From Betaproteobacteria bacterium (GTDB taxonomy: Bacteria; Pseudomonadota; Gammaproteobacteria; Burkholderiales; Rhodocyclaceae), in contig VEPL01000020.1 of NCBI GenBank assembly GCA_012026885.1, positions 1-51,433 on the forward strand: a DNA stretch of 51,433 bases. The letters run 5' to 3'. The position numbers were made by a program, and so were the translations under genes. Under the pieces are notes generated by a model. It did not search any database. It saw nothing but the letters and a program-made list of their open reading frames with translations, and had not been told where the DNA came from. Positions 26,625 through 38,301 of this stretch are shown here, piece after piece. Every line of letters begins with the position of its first letter. Within the stretch, counting starts at the first letter, position 1.

Positions 26625-26645
26625 GGTGTTTTCCGGTGGGGGTAT

Positions 26646-27314
26646 CTAGGGGCGGACGAATTCTAGCGCGAGGGTGAGCCCGGCGGGCGCGGCGAGCGCG
26701 CAACCGTTGCCGGCGGCGACTTGGGCAGGCAGTATGGCCGGGAGTTCCGGGATGTCGGCAATCAGCGGCAGGGTACTGGCGGCGACCGGAGCAATCCGGG
26801 CAAGCGGGGCTTCGCCGGGATCGGCGGCGATCAGCAGGGCATGCGCTTCGGCATGCTCTCCCCAGGCGTCGAGGTGGGCGCACAGGACCTGGCTGCCCGG
26901 GCGGGTGGCGGTCCATGCCAGCGCGTCGGCCAGCAGCAGCGCCCAGCAGGCTTCGCCGGTGCGATCGAGGGGGGTGGCGGAGGCGGCGGCGAGACCGGGC
27001 AGCCACGGCTGGATCTGCACGGCGGCGAGCGCCGGCTGGGTAGCGAGAAAGTCGTAGGGCAACGGCTCGCCGTCACCGGAGCCCATGCTCGCCAGCAGGT
27101 GCGCGGTCTCCCGGCGGGGGCCGCTGGTGGTCTGCCAGAACAGGGCGGTCGGCTGGCGCCGGCGCGCTTCGGGTAGGGCGGCGAGCGCGACGAGCAGCGC
27201 GAGGCGGGTGAGGTCGCCGGCACGGCGCAGGCCGGATCCGGCGGCGTTGCGCGCGGCGGCGGCCAGTTCCGCCGGCGTGTAGCGCATGCTGGCGGTGGCG
27301 ACGACGAAGCTCAT
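26646..27314 (-). CDS. Standalone ketosynthase-like chain-length-factor protein (Ketoacyl-synt_2 type)
   Basis: A 222-residue protein resembling only the N-terminal half of a ketosynthase. YDFLATQPALAAVQ and DRTGEACWALLLADALAW align with the substrate-channel and nucleophile regions, but the nucleophile position is not Cys. It also lacks the two active-site His. Such proteins occur as partners of ketosynthases in aryl-polyene and related clusters and are called beta-ketoacyl synthase chain length factors. The true start is ATG 27314, overlapping the ketosynthase stop (ATGA). I infer that it pairs with the upstream ketosynthase. It is the last gene of the nine-gene set. Confidence 0.65.
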   Translation of the reverse strand: MSFVVATASMRYTPAELAAAARNAAGSGLRRAGDLTRLALLVALAALPEARRRQPTALFWQTTSGPRRETAHLLASMGSGDGEPLPYDFLATQPALAAVQIQPWLPGLAAASATPLDRTGEACWALLLADALAWTATRPGSQVLCAHLDAWGEHAEAHALLIAADPGEAPLARIAPVAASTLPLIADIPELPAILPAQVAAGNGCALAAPAGLTLALEFVRP

Positions 27315-28390
27315 GCGCTGCGCTCCACGACGGCGGCGGCGACCCCGCCGCCGAAACCGACTACATTGAGCAGCGCCCGCCGGGCGGTGAGCAGACGGCC
27401 TTCGCGGGTTGGCGAAAGCCCGATCTCCGGATCGCTTTCGGCAAAACCGGCGGTCGGCGGCAGGCAGCCGGCATCCAGGCAGGCGAGCAGCGCCGCCAGT
27501 TCCGCGATGCCGCTGGCGCCCAGGGTGTGGCCGAAGGCGGCCTTGAACGAGAGCAGCGGCGGTAGCGTGTCCGGGAAGAGGCGGCGCAGCGCATTCGCCT
27601 CGGCGAGGTCGGCGCCGGGCGAACCGGCGGCCTGCAACTTGACCACGTCGAGATCGGTGACGGCGATTTTGGCCTGTTCCAGTGCGTCGACCGCGACAGC
27701 GGCCAGCGGCCCGCCCGTGGGGTCCGGGCTGGTCGGCGAATAGGCGTCGAGTCCGGTGGCGATGCCGGCCAGGCACCAGCGTGCCGGGGCAGCAGTAAGG
27801 CGGACGGCGGCGACCGCCTCGCCGAGCACCAGGCCGTTGCGCCGGGCGTCAAAGGGGCGGCAGGCATCGGGCGAGAGGAGTTCGAGCGCGGCGAAGCCGG
27901 CCGGGGTGGCGGCATTGGGCAGCTCGCATCCGACCACGAGGGCGTCGTCGAGCCAGCCGGCGGCAATCAGGGCGCGCGCGGCGGCGAGTGCCGAAAAGCC
28001 GGAGATGCAGGCGTTGGCGAAGCCCCGGCAGGGACCGGACAGACCGAGCCAGGCGGCGACGTCGCCGATGAAGGCACCGCTGGCGAGCGGCAGGTTGAGC
28101 GGCGCCGGGGCGGCCTCGAAGGCGCCCATCTGGTACGACGAGGATGCGAAAAAAAGCGGTAGCCCGGCGGGGAGCGGGCCGAGCTGGCTGGCAATCTCGG
28201 CGAAGATGCCGGCGGCACGGTCACGCCAGCTGCCACCGCCCGCCAGCGCATAGAAGGGAAAGATGCGGTCACCGATGCTGCGGTAGCCGGCCATCGGCGC
28301 ACCGGCCCACAGGGTGGCGGCCACTGCGGCCGGCGTGCTGCCGGCGGCGCAGACGAGGGCGGTCGCCGCGATGCCGACCGGGCGCGTCAT
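27311..28390 (-). CDS. Beta-ketoacyl synthase (KAS I/II-like) with altered active-site triad
   Basis: A 359-residue elongating ketosynthase, shorter than FabF (about 410). The nucleophile Cys128 is in GFANACISGFSALAAA. The second catalytic His288 is kept in FKAAFGHTLGASG. By my alignment the first His, found in FabF as NAHGTST, is replaced: the segment reads KLQAAGSPGADLAEANA, placing Gln253 there. That would weaken decarboxylative condensation or change its chemistry. Start ATG 28390 overlaps the ACP stop by four bases; upstream residues in this frame are ACP and permease shadow. Expected to work with the adjacent ACP and chain-length-factor-like protein. Confidence 0.82.
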   Translation of the reverse strand: MTRPVGIAATALVCAAGSTPAAVAATLWAGAPMAGYRSIGDRIFPFYALAGGGSWRDRAAGIFAEIASQLGPLPAGLPLFFASSSYQMGAFEAAPAPLNLPLASGAFIGDVAAWLGLSGPCRGFANACISGFSALAAARALIAAGWLDDALVVGCELPNAATPAGFAALELLSPDACRPFDARRNGLVLGEAVAAVRLTAAPARWCLAGIATGLDAYSPTSPDPTGGPLAAVAVDALEQAKIAVTDLDVVKLQAAGSPGADLAEANALRRLFPDTLPPLLSFKAAFGHTLGASGIAELAALLACLDAGCLPPTAGFAESDPEIGLSPTREGRLLTARRALLNVVGFGGGVAAAVVERSA

Positions 28391-28656
28391 GGGCGGGCAG
28401 CCAGCCACGTTTCCAGGTGGTCGGCCAGGTTGGCGACGCTCGCGAGGATGCGCCGCGTTTCCTTGCTGTCGGTCAGGCGCAGGCCGTAGCGCTTCTTGAT
28501 CGCCATCGAGACCTGCAGGGCATCCAGTGAATCGAGCTGCAGGGGCGCCTCGGGGCCGAAGAGGAGGTCGTCGTCCCCGATCGCGGCAGGGTCGCAATCC
28601 TTGTCGCAGGATTCGACGATTAACGCCTTGATTTCGCGGCGCAACGCGGCGTTCAT
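28387..28656 (-). CDS. Acyl carrier protein (phosphopantetheine-binding)
   Basis: An 89-residue carrier protein. The phosphopantetheine attachment Ser43 lies in PLQLDSLDALQVS, the classic DSLD motif, followed by helix III of the fold. The N-terminus (residues 1-25, with CDKDCD) differs from housekeeping AcpP, as expected of a pathway-specific carrier. ATG 28656 overlaps the permease stop and its own stop overlaps the ketosynthase start, both as ATGA. It is presumed to carry the growing or finished acyl chain for the ketosynthase, KASIII-like and BtrH-like proteins of the same operon. Confidence 0.9.
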   Translation of the reverse strand: MNAALRREIKALIVESCDKDCDPAAIGDDDLLFGPEAPLQLDSLDALQVSMAIKKRYGLRLTDSKETRRILASVANLADHLETWLAARP

Positions 28657-29867
28657 CCGGCCTCCCGGCGGTTGATCCAGGCGGCCGCGACCAGCGTGGC
28701 GGCCGCGAAGGCGAGCAGGCGCAGGATGTCGGGCAGGATGGCGGCGAGATCGCCGTGGCGCAGCATGACGGTGTGGAATGCATCGAGCGCCCAGGCCATC
28801 GGCGAGAACCCGGCGAGGGTCTGCATGGTCTTCGGCATCAGGAACTTGGGCACCATGATGCCGCCGATCGCCGCCATCAGGACGTTACCGACGCCGCCGA
28901 TGACCGACGCCTGCTGCGTGGTCTGGGAAAGGCTGGCGACGAGCAGGGCGAAACCGACGGCGGCGATGCTTACGGCCGCCGAGACCAGCCACCAGTGGAG
29001 CAGCGCGATGCCCTGCGGCATCTGCAGCGCCTCGCCGCCGAGGAGCGGGACGCCGTAAATGCCGACGGCGACCATGGCGAGCGCTTGGACCTGGTTCACG
29101 ACGAAGAAAGGCAGCATCTTGCCCGCCAGGATCAGGCGGAACGGCGTGCCCATAGCCGCCAGGCGCTGCAGCGTGCCCTGCTGGCGCTCGATGACGAAGA
29201 TGGATGAAATCGGGATGACCACGAAGAACATCGCAAAAACCAGCCAGGCCGGAACGTTCTGCTGGACCGAGGAGGGCGGCCGGATGCTGCGCTCGTTCTG
29301 CACGGCGACGGCGACGATCTCGTCGGGCCAATCGCGTTCGCCCGCGGTGGGTGCCATGGGCAGGCCGAACATCTTGCCGGCGCGCTTGGTCAGCACGTCG
29401 GCGCGCAGCGCCCCGAGTGCCGCCGCGGTCTGGTTGCGGAAGGCGAGCTGGAGCGCGGGGTTGAGCGTCGGATCGACGAGCAGGGTCAGTGGCTCGGTTG
29501 GCTGGCCATCAATGCCGCCAGGGACGAGCAGACGTTCGCCGAAGCCGGCGGGGATGACCAGCGCCAGGGCATGGCGGCCGCCCCGGATGCCGGCACGTGC
29601 GTCGGCATCGCCAGTGCTGCCGGGCGAAGCCCGGAAGGAGCCGGCGCGCGCGAGGCGGTCTACCAGCGCTCGCGACTGCGGGCTGCCGTCGAGGTCCGCG
29701 ACGGCATAGGTAACGTCGATCGAGGCGCCCGGCATGAAGGCATCGTGCAGTGCCATGGTCATGACGAGGATGAAGATGACCGGCATCACGAACAGGGCGG
29801 CGAGGCCGTGGCGGTCGCGGGCGAGGGCGATCGCTTCCTTGCGCCAGAGGGCGGCGAGGCGGGTCAT
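28653..29867 (-). CDS. ABC-2 type transporter permease
   Basis: A 404-residue exporter subunit. One N-terminal helix (GLAALFVMPVIFILVMTMAL, about 20-40) is followed by a large extracytoplasmic domain to about residue 205. Five more helices lie in 220-400, with FVVIPISSIFVIERQQGTLQRL at the coupling region. This is the YhhJ/DrrB-like ABC2_membrane_3 layout. Start ATG 29867 is two bases after the ATPase stop; the long frame upstream is shadow. With the ATPase it should export the product of the neighbouring lipid/polyketide enzymes. Confidence 0.92.
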   Translation of the reverse strand: MTRLAALWRKEAIALARDRHGLAALFVMPVIFILVMTMALHDAFMPGASIDVTYAVADLDGSPQSRALVDRLARAGSFRASPGSTGDADARAGIRGGRHALALVIPAGFGERLLVPGGIDGQPTEPLTLLVDPTLNPALQLAFRNQTAAALGALRADVLTKRAGKMFGLPMAPTAGERDWPDEIVAVAVQNERSIRPPSSVQQNVPAWLVFAMFFVVIPISSIFVIERQQGTLQRLAAMGTPFRLILAGKMLPFFVVNQVQALAMVAVGIYGVPLLGGEALQMPQGIALLHWWLVSAAVSIAAVGFALLVASLSQTTQQASVIGGVGNVLMAAIGGIMVPKFLMPKTMQTLAGFSPMAWALDAFHTVMLRHGDLAAILPDILRLLAFAAATLVAAAWINRREAG

Positions 29868-29869
29868 GC

Positions 29870-30781
29870 TCAATCCCTTAGCGAGCGCCGGGTCAGGCGC
29901 ATGAAGAGTTGCTCGAGATTCTGCCGGCCGAAGGCGAGCTGGCGCACCGTGCAGCTGGCGCCGGCCAGTTGCTCGAGCAGGGCCGCGAGTGTCGCGGTCG
30001 ACCCCGTGCGCAGGCGGAATTTCAGGTCGCAGCCCGGCATGGCTTCGAGCATCGCGGCAATCGCGGCCGGCGGCGGACGGTCGAGTTCGAATTCGGCGGC
30101 GGCTTCCCCGTCGCGCAGCAGTTCGGCGAGCGTTCCCTCGGCGAGCACCTGGCCGCGGGCGAGGATGGCGATGCGCTGACAGATGGCCTCGACTTCCTCC
30201 ATGTAGTGGCTCGTGTAGATGACGGTGGTGCCTGCGGCCGGCAGGCGGGCGATCGACTCGAGCAGGAAGCTGCGCGACTGCGGGTCGACACCTACGGTCG
30301 GCTCGTCGAGCAGCAGCAGGCGCGGGGCGCCGAGCAGGCCGATGGCGAGGTTGAGGCGCCGGCGCAGGCCACCGGAGAGCTGTTCCGCGCGCTTGCCGGC
30401 GACCTGCTCGAGGCGGGCGAAGGCAACCGCGGCCTCGATGGCTGCAGCGCGGGCGTGGCCGGCGAGGCCGAGGACGCCGGCGAAGAAGGCGAGGTTCTCG
30501 GCCACCGTCAGCATCGGGTAGAAGGCGTGTTCCTGCGGCACCAGCGCGATGGCTTGCGGGTGCTCGCGGCGGAAGGCGGCGAGCGGCTGGCCGTCGATGC
30601 GCAGCGTACCGCCGGTTGCGGTCAACAGTCCGGAAAGCAGGGAAATCAACGTCGTCTTGCCGGCCCCGTTCGGCCCGAGCAGGCCGTAGACGCCGTCCGC
30701 CGGGATCGTCAGGTTCACTGCCGCGAGGGCAGCGTCCGGCGCGCCGGAGTAGCGAAAGGAAACGTCGTCGATCGCGAGCAT
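29870..30781 (-). CDS. ABC transporter ATP-binding protein
   Basis: A 303-residue nucleotide-binding subunit of a CcmA/DrrA-type exporter. Walker A is GLLGPNGAGKTTL (about residues 33-45), the ABC signature is LSGGLRRRLN near 134, Walker B is LLLLDEPTVGVD near 153, and the switch His is in YTSHYMEEVE near 190. Residues beyond 220 form the C-terminal extension of drug/lipid exporters. TGATG overlap with the BtrH-like gene upstream and a two-base gap to the permease show coupling. Confidence 0.93.
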   Translation of the reverse strand: MLAIDDVSFRYSGAPDAALAAVNLTIPADGVYGLLGPNGAGKTTLISLLSGLLTATGGTLRIDGQPLAAFRREHPQAIALVPQEHAFYPMLTVAENLAFFAGVLGLAGHARAAAIEAAVAFARLEQVAGKRAEQLSGGLRRRLNLAIGLLGAPRLLLLDEPTVGVDPQSRSFLLESIARLPAAGTTVIYTSHYMEEVEAICQRIAILARGQVLAEGTLAELLRDGEAAAEFELDRPPPAAIAAMLEAMPGCDLKFRLRTGSTATLAALLEQLAGASCTVRQLAFGRQNLEQLFMRLTRRSLRD

Positions 30782-31770
30782 CAGGCGGCGCGGCGCAGAT
30801 CGGTGAAGAACGCCTGCTCGCGGTCGGCCAGGGCGCGCAGCAGGGCGGCGAGGCGCGGCGGTTCGAGCGGGTCGCGGTCACGGATCATGCGCGCAGTGGC
30901 GAGCGCGAATTCGCGCCACTCGTCGCCGATGTCGACGAGGGTGTCGGCAAGGCCGGCCAGGGCAGGGCGTGCGAGGTGGTCGGCGGCTTCCTGGAGGAAG
31001 GCGGCGTAGAGATAGCGGAAGCCGCCGCCGCCGGTGCCGATTTCTTCCTGCATGCGCACGACCTGGCCGACGAAGAGCTTGCTGCGCACTGCGTCGTGCC
31101 CGGAATCGAGGCGCCCGATGGCGTTGGCCAGCCGCCGGATGCCGCGCACGCCGATGATGGGCAGAGGCGAATCGAGCATGATCCGTGTCGTCTTGCGTAT
31201 CGCCGCAGGCAGGGCTTTCTCCCAGGCGGGTTCGTGGGGTTCGCCGAGCGGGTAATAGACGAGGCCGCGCGGTGCCAGCATGCCCTTGGCGAAGCGGGCG
31301 CGGGCGAGGTCGGCGGGCGTGCAGGTGACGGGCTCCTCGATCACCGGGTCGGACAGGCGGTAGTCGCCGCCCGGGTCGCGCCCGTAGGCGATGACGTTGT
31401 GGGCGTTGAAGTGGAAGCGCAAATCCGGCGGCATGTAGGGCAGCCAGAAGACCGAGGTTTGCAGCCCGACGACGCGGCCCTCGGCGAGCAGGGCATCGAG
31501 GCGGAGCTCCCCGTCTTCCGGGCGTCTGAAAGTCTCGAAGCGCATCTTGAGGCCGAGTGGTTTTTGCAGGCCGCGGATGATGAAGCGCGGCGGCATCCGG
31601 TAGGCGACCAGCGGCAGGCCGTTGATGCGGACAATGGGCAGGTAGGCGAAGGAGAGTGCGGACGACAGCCCGAAGACCATCGCTTCCGAGAGCGGCAGCC
31701 CATGGTGGCGCAACATCGCCGACATGACGCCGCTTTCGCAGTGCGAGGCGTGGCTGTGGCGGAATTCCAT
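30781..31770 (-). CDS. BtrH-like cysteine acyltransferase (BtrH N-terminal + DUF4872 layout)
   Basis: A 329-residue protein resembling BtrH, the butirosin enzyme that moves an acyl group from a carrier protein to an amine. The likely triad is Cys11 (SHCESGVMSAML), His124 (FNAHNVIAYG) and Asp141 (YRLSDPV), an arrangement of the papain/C39 type. The N-terminal half (1-150) is the BtrH-like fold and the C-terminal half is helical. ATG 31770 gives MEFRHSHASHC, the expected family start; upstream residues are shadow. In this operon it probably transfers or releases the acyl chain from the ACP of gene 28387-28656; acceptor unknown. Confidence 0.82.
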   Translation of the reverse strand: MEFRHSHASHCESGVMSAMLRHHGLPLSEAMVFGLSSALSFAYLPIVRINGLPLVAYRMPPRFIIRGLQKPLGLKMRFETFRRPEDGELRLDALLAEGRVVGLQTSVFWLPYMPPDLRFHFNAHNVIAYGRDPGGDYRLSDPVIEEPVTCTPADLARARFAKGMLAPRGLVYYPLGEPHEPAWEKALPAAIRKTTRIMLDSPLPIIGVRGIRRLANAIGRLDSGHDAVRSKLFVGQVVRMQEEIGTGGGGFRYLYAAFLQEAADHLARPALAGLADTLVDIGDEWREFALATARMIRDRDPLEPPRLAALLRALADREQAFFTDLRRAA

Positions 31771-32165
31771 CAGTCGACCCGGCGCAACGCGTCGACGCTC
31801 ATGCCGAGCGCGTCCGCATAGCGGGCGAGCAGCGCCGGTGCGAGGCGGGTGAACACGGCCGGCCGGAAATGGCGACGGATGCGCCATTGCCAGAGGCCGG
31901 TGGCCTGGGCGAGCAACGGCACGTCCATGCGCTGGCGGTGCATGTGGAACTCGAGCGGCGACGCCTCGCCGGCCAGCACGCGGGCGCGGGCGTCGGCCGC
32001 GAGGCGCTCGAGATCCTCAACCGCCTGGCGGGTGACGATTTCCTCGACCTCCCAGCCTGCCGAGGCGACGATGGCGAGGCGGCCGTCACTGCCGCGGGCA
32101 TAGACTGCCTTGCGGTGGCCGGCGAGAGTTCTGTTGCCTTCCTGCGGGACGTCGGCGTCACGCAT
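31770..32165 (-). CDS. Conserved-looking small protein of unknown function, 131 residues
   Basis: No family recognised. Residues 15-45 look like a small beta sheet (KAVYARGSDGRLAIVASAGWE), 45-70 a helix, and 75-131 a set of basic helices (LLAQATGLWQWRIRRHF, then LLARYADALGMSVDALRRV). The last part resembles a Cro-type helix-turn-helix, but the match is weak. It overlaps KASIII by eight bases and shares a TGATG junction with the BtrH-like gene, so it is tightly built into the operon. It could be a regulator, an adaptor for the enzyme complex, or a new enzyme part. Confidence 0.7.
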   Translation of the reverse strand: MRDADVPQEGNRTLAGHRKAVYARGSDGRLAIVASAGWEVEEIVTRQAVEDLERLAADARARVLAGEASPLEFHMHRQRMDVPLLAQATGLWQWRIRRHFRPAVFTRLAPALLARYADALGMSVDALRRVD

Positions 32166-33321
32166 CGCCGACCACGGTCAGGTGCATCAAGGCCCCGGTG
32201 AAGCGGCCGCTTTCGGGGATGCAGCAGAGGAGGCGCTGGCCGGCGCGCAGGCGGCCGCTCTTCAGCAGTTCGTCGAGCATGATGTACATGGACGCCGCGC
32301 CGGTGTTGCCGCGGGTGGCGAGGTTGGTAAACCAGCGCTCCTGCGGCACGGCAAAGCCCTCGGCAGCCATGCAGTCGATGATCTGCGGCCGGAAATACTC
32401 CGAGGACATGTGCGGCAGGAGCCAGTCGACATCGGCGGCGCGCAGGCCATGGCGGGCGACGGCGATGCGCAGGGGGCGGACGAAGGTTTCGCGGACGACC
32501 GCCTCGTTGAGCAGGCGGACTTCCTGACGGATGGCGAACAGCGAGCGGTTTCCCCATTCCTCGGGGCTGAAGCGCTGCCAGCCCGTCAGCGAACCATCGG
32601 CTGCCAATTCGCCGCCGGCGTACATGCAGACCGGCATGTGGTTGGCCTGCGACAGGATATCGATCCAGTCGATGGCGAGCGACTGGCCGTCCGGCGCAGG
32701 CTGCGGCTGAACCAGGAAGGCGCCGGCACCGTCCGAGAGCATCCAGCGCAGGAAATCCTTCTCGAAGGCGATTTCCGGATGGCTCTCGAGATCGGCCAGG
32801 CGCCGTGCCGACTCGGCGGCGAAATGGCGGGCATGCAGGGATGGCGAAGGAAGTTCGGAGCCCGTCGCCACCGCGTTGGCGGCGAGGCCGGCGCGCACGG
32901 CCATCCATGCATATTTGAGGGCGGCGATGCCGGATACGCAGATGCCGGCTGTTGTCACGACTTCGCACGGCGGATTGCCCAGTTCGCCGTGGACCATGAC
33001 ACCATGCCCCGGCATCAGCTGATCCGGGCGCGCAGTGCCACAGGCGAGGCAATCGATGGCGGACAGATCGAAGCCGTTTCCGGTCAGGCCCCTTACCGCC
33101 TCGGCAGTGAGCTGTGCGTTGCTGTGCGTTGCTTCACCGGTCGCCGGGTCGATGGCGTAGTGACGTTGCCGGATGCCGTTGCTGCGCAGGACCATGCGGC
33201 GGGCACGCGACGGCTTGCCGCCGATGCAGCCGAGGATGGCCTCGATATCGTCATTGGCGACCGGCGCATTGGGCAGGAAAATGGCGGTGCGCGTGATGAA
33301 CGCGCGGCTCTCAGGATTCAT
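32158..33321 (-). CDS. KASIII-like condensing enzyme, DarB type
   Basis: A 387-residue thiolase-fold ketosynthase III. The catalytic triad is complete: Cys128 (TTAGICVSGIAAL), His304 (WLLPHMSSEYF) and Asn339 (ATRGNTGAAS). It is longer than FabH (about 320) and fits the group that includes DarB, which condenses two acyl chains in dialkylresorcinol synthesis. The neighbouring gene encodes a DarA-type flavodoxin-like protein, the usual DarB partner. Start ATG 33321 overlaps that gene by 11 bases. I infer head-to-head condensation of an ACP-bound beta-ketoacyl chain with a second acyl unit. Confidence 0.82.
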   Translation of the reverse strand: MNPESRAFITRTAIFLPNAPVANDDIEAILGCIGGKPSRARRMVLRSNGIRQRHYAIDPATGEATHSNAQLTAEAVRGLTGNGFDLSAIDCLACGTARPDQLMPGHGVMVHGELGNPPCEVVTTAGICVSGIAALKYAWMAVRAGLAANAVATGSELPSPSLHARHFAAESARRLADLESHPEIAFEKDFLRWMLSDGAGAFLVQPQPAPDGQSLAIDWIDILSQANHMPVCMYAGGELAADGSLTGWQRFSPEEWGNRSLFAIRQEVRLLNEAVVRETFVRPLRIAVARHGLRAADVDWLLPHMSSEYFRPQIIDCMAAEGFAVPQERWFTNLATRGNTGAASMYIMLDELLKSGRLRAGQRLLCCIPESGRFTGALMHLTVVGDA

Positions 33322-34261
33322 AGCGGGCCAGGTTGTGGGTCTGCGACCCCGATGGGCTTTCGAGCTGTTCGCGCAGGGCGGCGAGCCTGGGCCGGAGCAC
33401 CGGGGCGAGCAGCGTTTGCAGCAACAGGCTGAGCGGCACCACGGTGATGATCATGGTGACGAGATAGATGACGAACAGCGCGAGCAGGGGCCTCCGTCGC
33501 CACTGGCCGCGCCGGCCGCAGGCGCGGATCAGGCGGGACCAGATGGCGAAGGCACGTGCCCCGGCCCGTTCACTGATGGCGAGGCGGGGATTGACATTGA
33601 CCGCCCGCAAGCCGGACAGCATCGGGTCGTCCCCGCGCTCCGCGTCGCAGTCGAGCGCTTCCGCCAGCGCGCGACCGAAGCGCGAGGCGCCCCGGATTTC
33701 TTCCGGTGCGACACCGGCCGGCGGCATGCCGAGGAAGCGGTCGCGGCGGCCGGTGAGCACCCAGCGCGGGGTCGTGATGAAGGTGGCGAGCGCCGGGCCC
33801 TGGTCGATGAAAGCGAGGTGGTCGCGCAACCGCCCGCCAGCAGCGGCAACCAGCCGGCGCATGGTCGCCTGGGCGTTGAGCCACATGTTGCGGCAGGCGA
33901 CGAGGGTGACGACCGGCTTGCCGTCGAGCAGTCGGCGCGCATCAGCACTTTGCAGAAAGGCTGTCACCGGCAGCGAGGGCGCCAGGTACCAGACCTGGTA
34001 AGCGACAACGACGAGGTCATAGGAACGGTCGCACGCCGGGGAGAGTGGCCGGATGGGCGGCGGGTCGAGCTGGAAGCACTCGGGAAAGGCGTCGACGAAA
34101 TCGACGAACGGCCACGGCCAGGGAAAGGGCGTCTCCGGGACCAGCGTCTCCACATGGACGTCGTGGCCGGCTGCGCGCAAGGGCGCGACGACCTCGCGCA
34201 CGATGTCGGCGAGCTGGCCGGTCTGGGAGTAGGAAACGACGAGAACGTTCTTCAATGGCAT
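33311..34261 (-). CDS. Flavodoxin-like DarA-type dialkylresorcinol-condensing protein
   Basis: A 316-residue protein. The N-terminus is a flavodoxin-like FMN site: NVLVVSYSQTGQLADIV at residues 5-21. Strands DLVVVAYQVWYL and PVVTLVACRNMW follow. A hydrophobic segment near the C-terminus (FVIYLVTMIITVVPLSLLL) anchors it to the membrane. Databases name such proteins dialkylresorcinol condensing enzyme DarA from their pairing with DarB; the chemistry is poorly known. I chose ATG 34261; TTG 34294 is an alternative. It is the first gene of the nine-gene set, divergent from pyrG. Confidence 0.75.
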   Translation of the reverse strand: MPLKNVLVVSYSQTGQLADIVREVVAPLRAAGHDVHVETLVPETPFPWPWPFVDFVDAFPECFQLDPPPIRPLSPACDRSYDLVVVAYQVWYLAPSLPVTAFLQSADARRLLDGKPVVTLVACRNMWLNAQATMRRLVAAAGGRLRDHLAFIDQGPALATFITTPRWVLTGRRDRFLGMPPAGVAPEEIRGASRFGRALAEALDCDAERGDDPMLSGLRAVNVNPRLAISERAGARAFAIWSRLIRACGRRGQWRRRPLLALFVIYLVTMIITVVPLSLLLQTLLAPVLRPRLAALREQLESPSGSQTHNLARYES

Positions 34262-34284
34262 GCCACGGGCAAGCGGAATCGACC

Positions 34285-34290
34285 ATTTTA
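34285..34290 (-). promoter_or_regulatory. Possible -10 box for the nine-gene operon
   Basis: Read on the minus strand the hexamer is TAAAAT (five of six to TATAAT), 24 bases before the DarA-type ATG. No good -35 is visible 16-18 bases upstream, so the call is weak, or an activator may be needed. Confidence 0.35.
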
Positions 34291-34291
34291 G

Positions 34292-36834
<2,543 letters not shown>

Positions 36835-36963
36835 TCCAGACGGGATGCTGCTTCGTCGAGGCCGGGCTGAACATTTCGACCATTCGGCAGAATGGGGCGC
36901 TGCCGGCGAGGCGCGTGAGGGTATTGCCGAGATGAGCATGCTGGCCATCGCTGGCATTGATAA

Positions 36964-38292
<1,329 letters not shown>

Positions 38293-38301
38293 GCCTGTGA
38301 C

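Noticed and set aside
26646..34261. Classical aryl-polyene or xanthomonadin cluster
   Set aside because: Ketosynthase, chain-length-factor and ACP genes fit, but there is no dehydratase, ketoreductase, thioesterase, ammonia-lyase or acyl-AMP ligase, while DarA/B and BtrH types are present.
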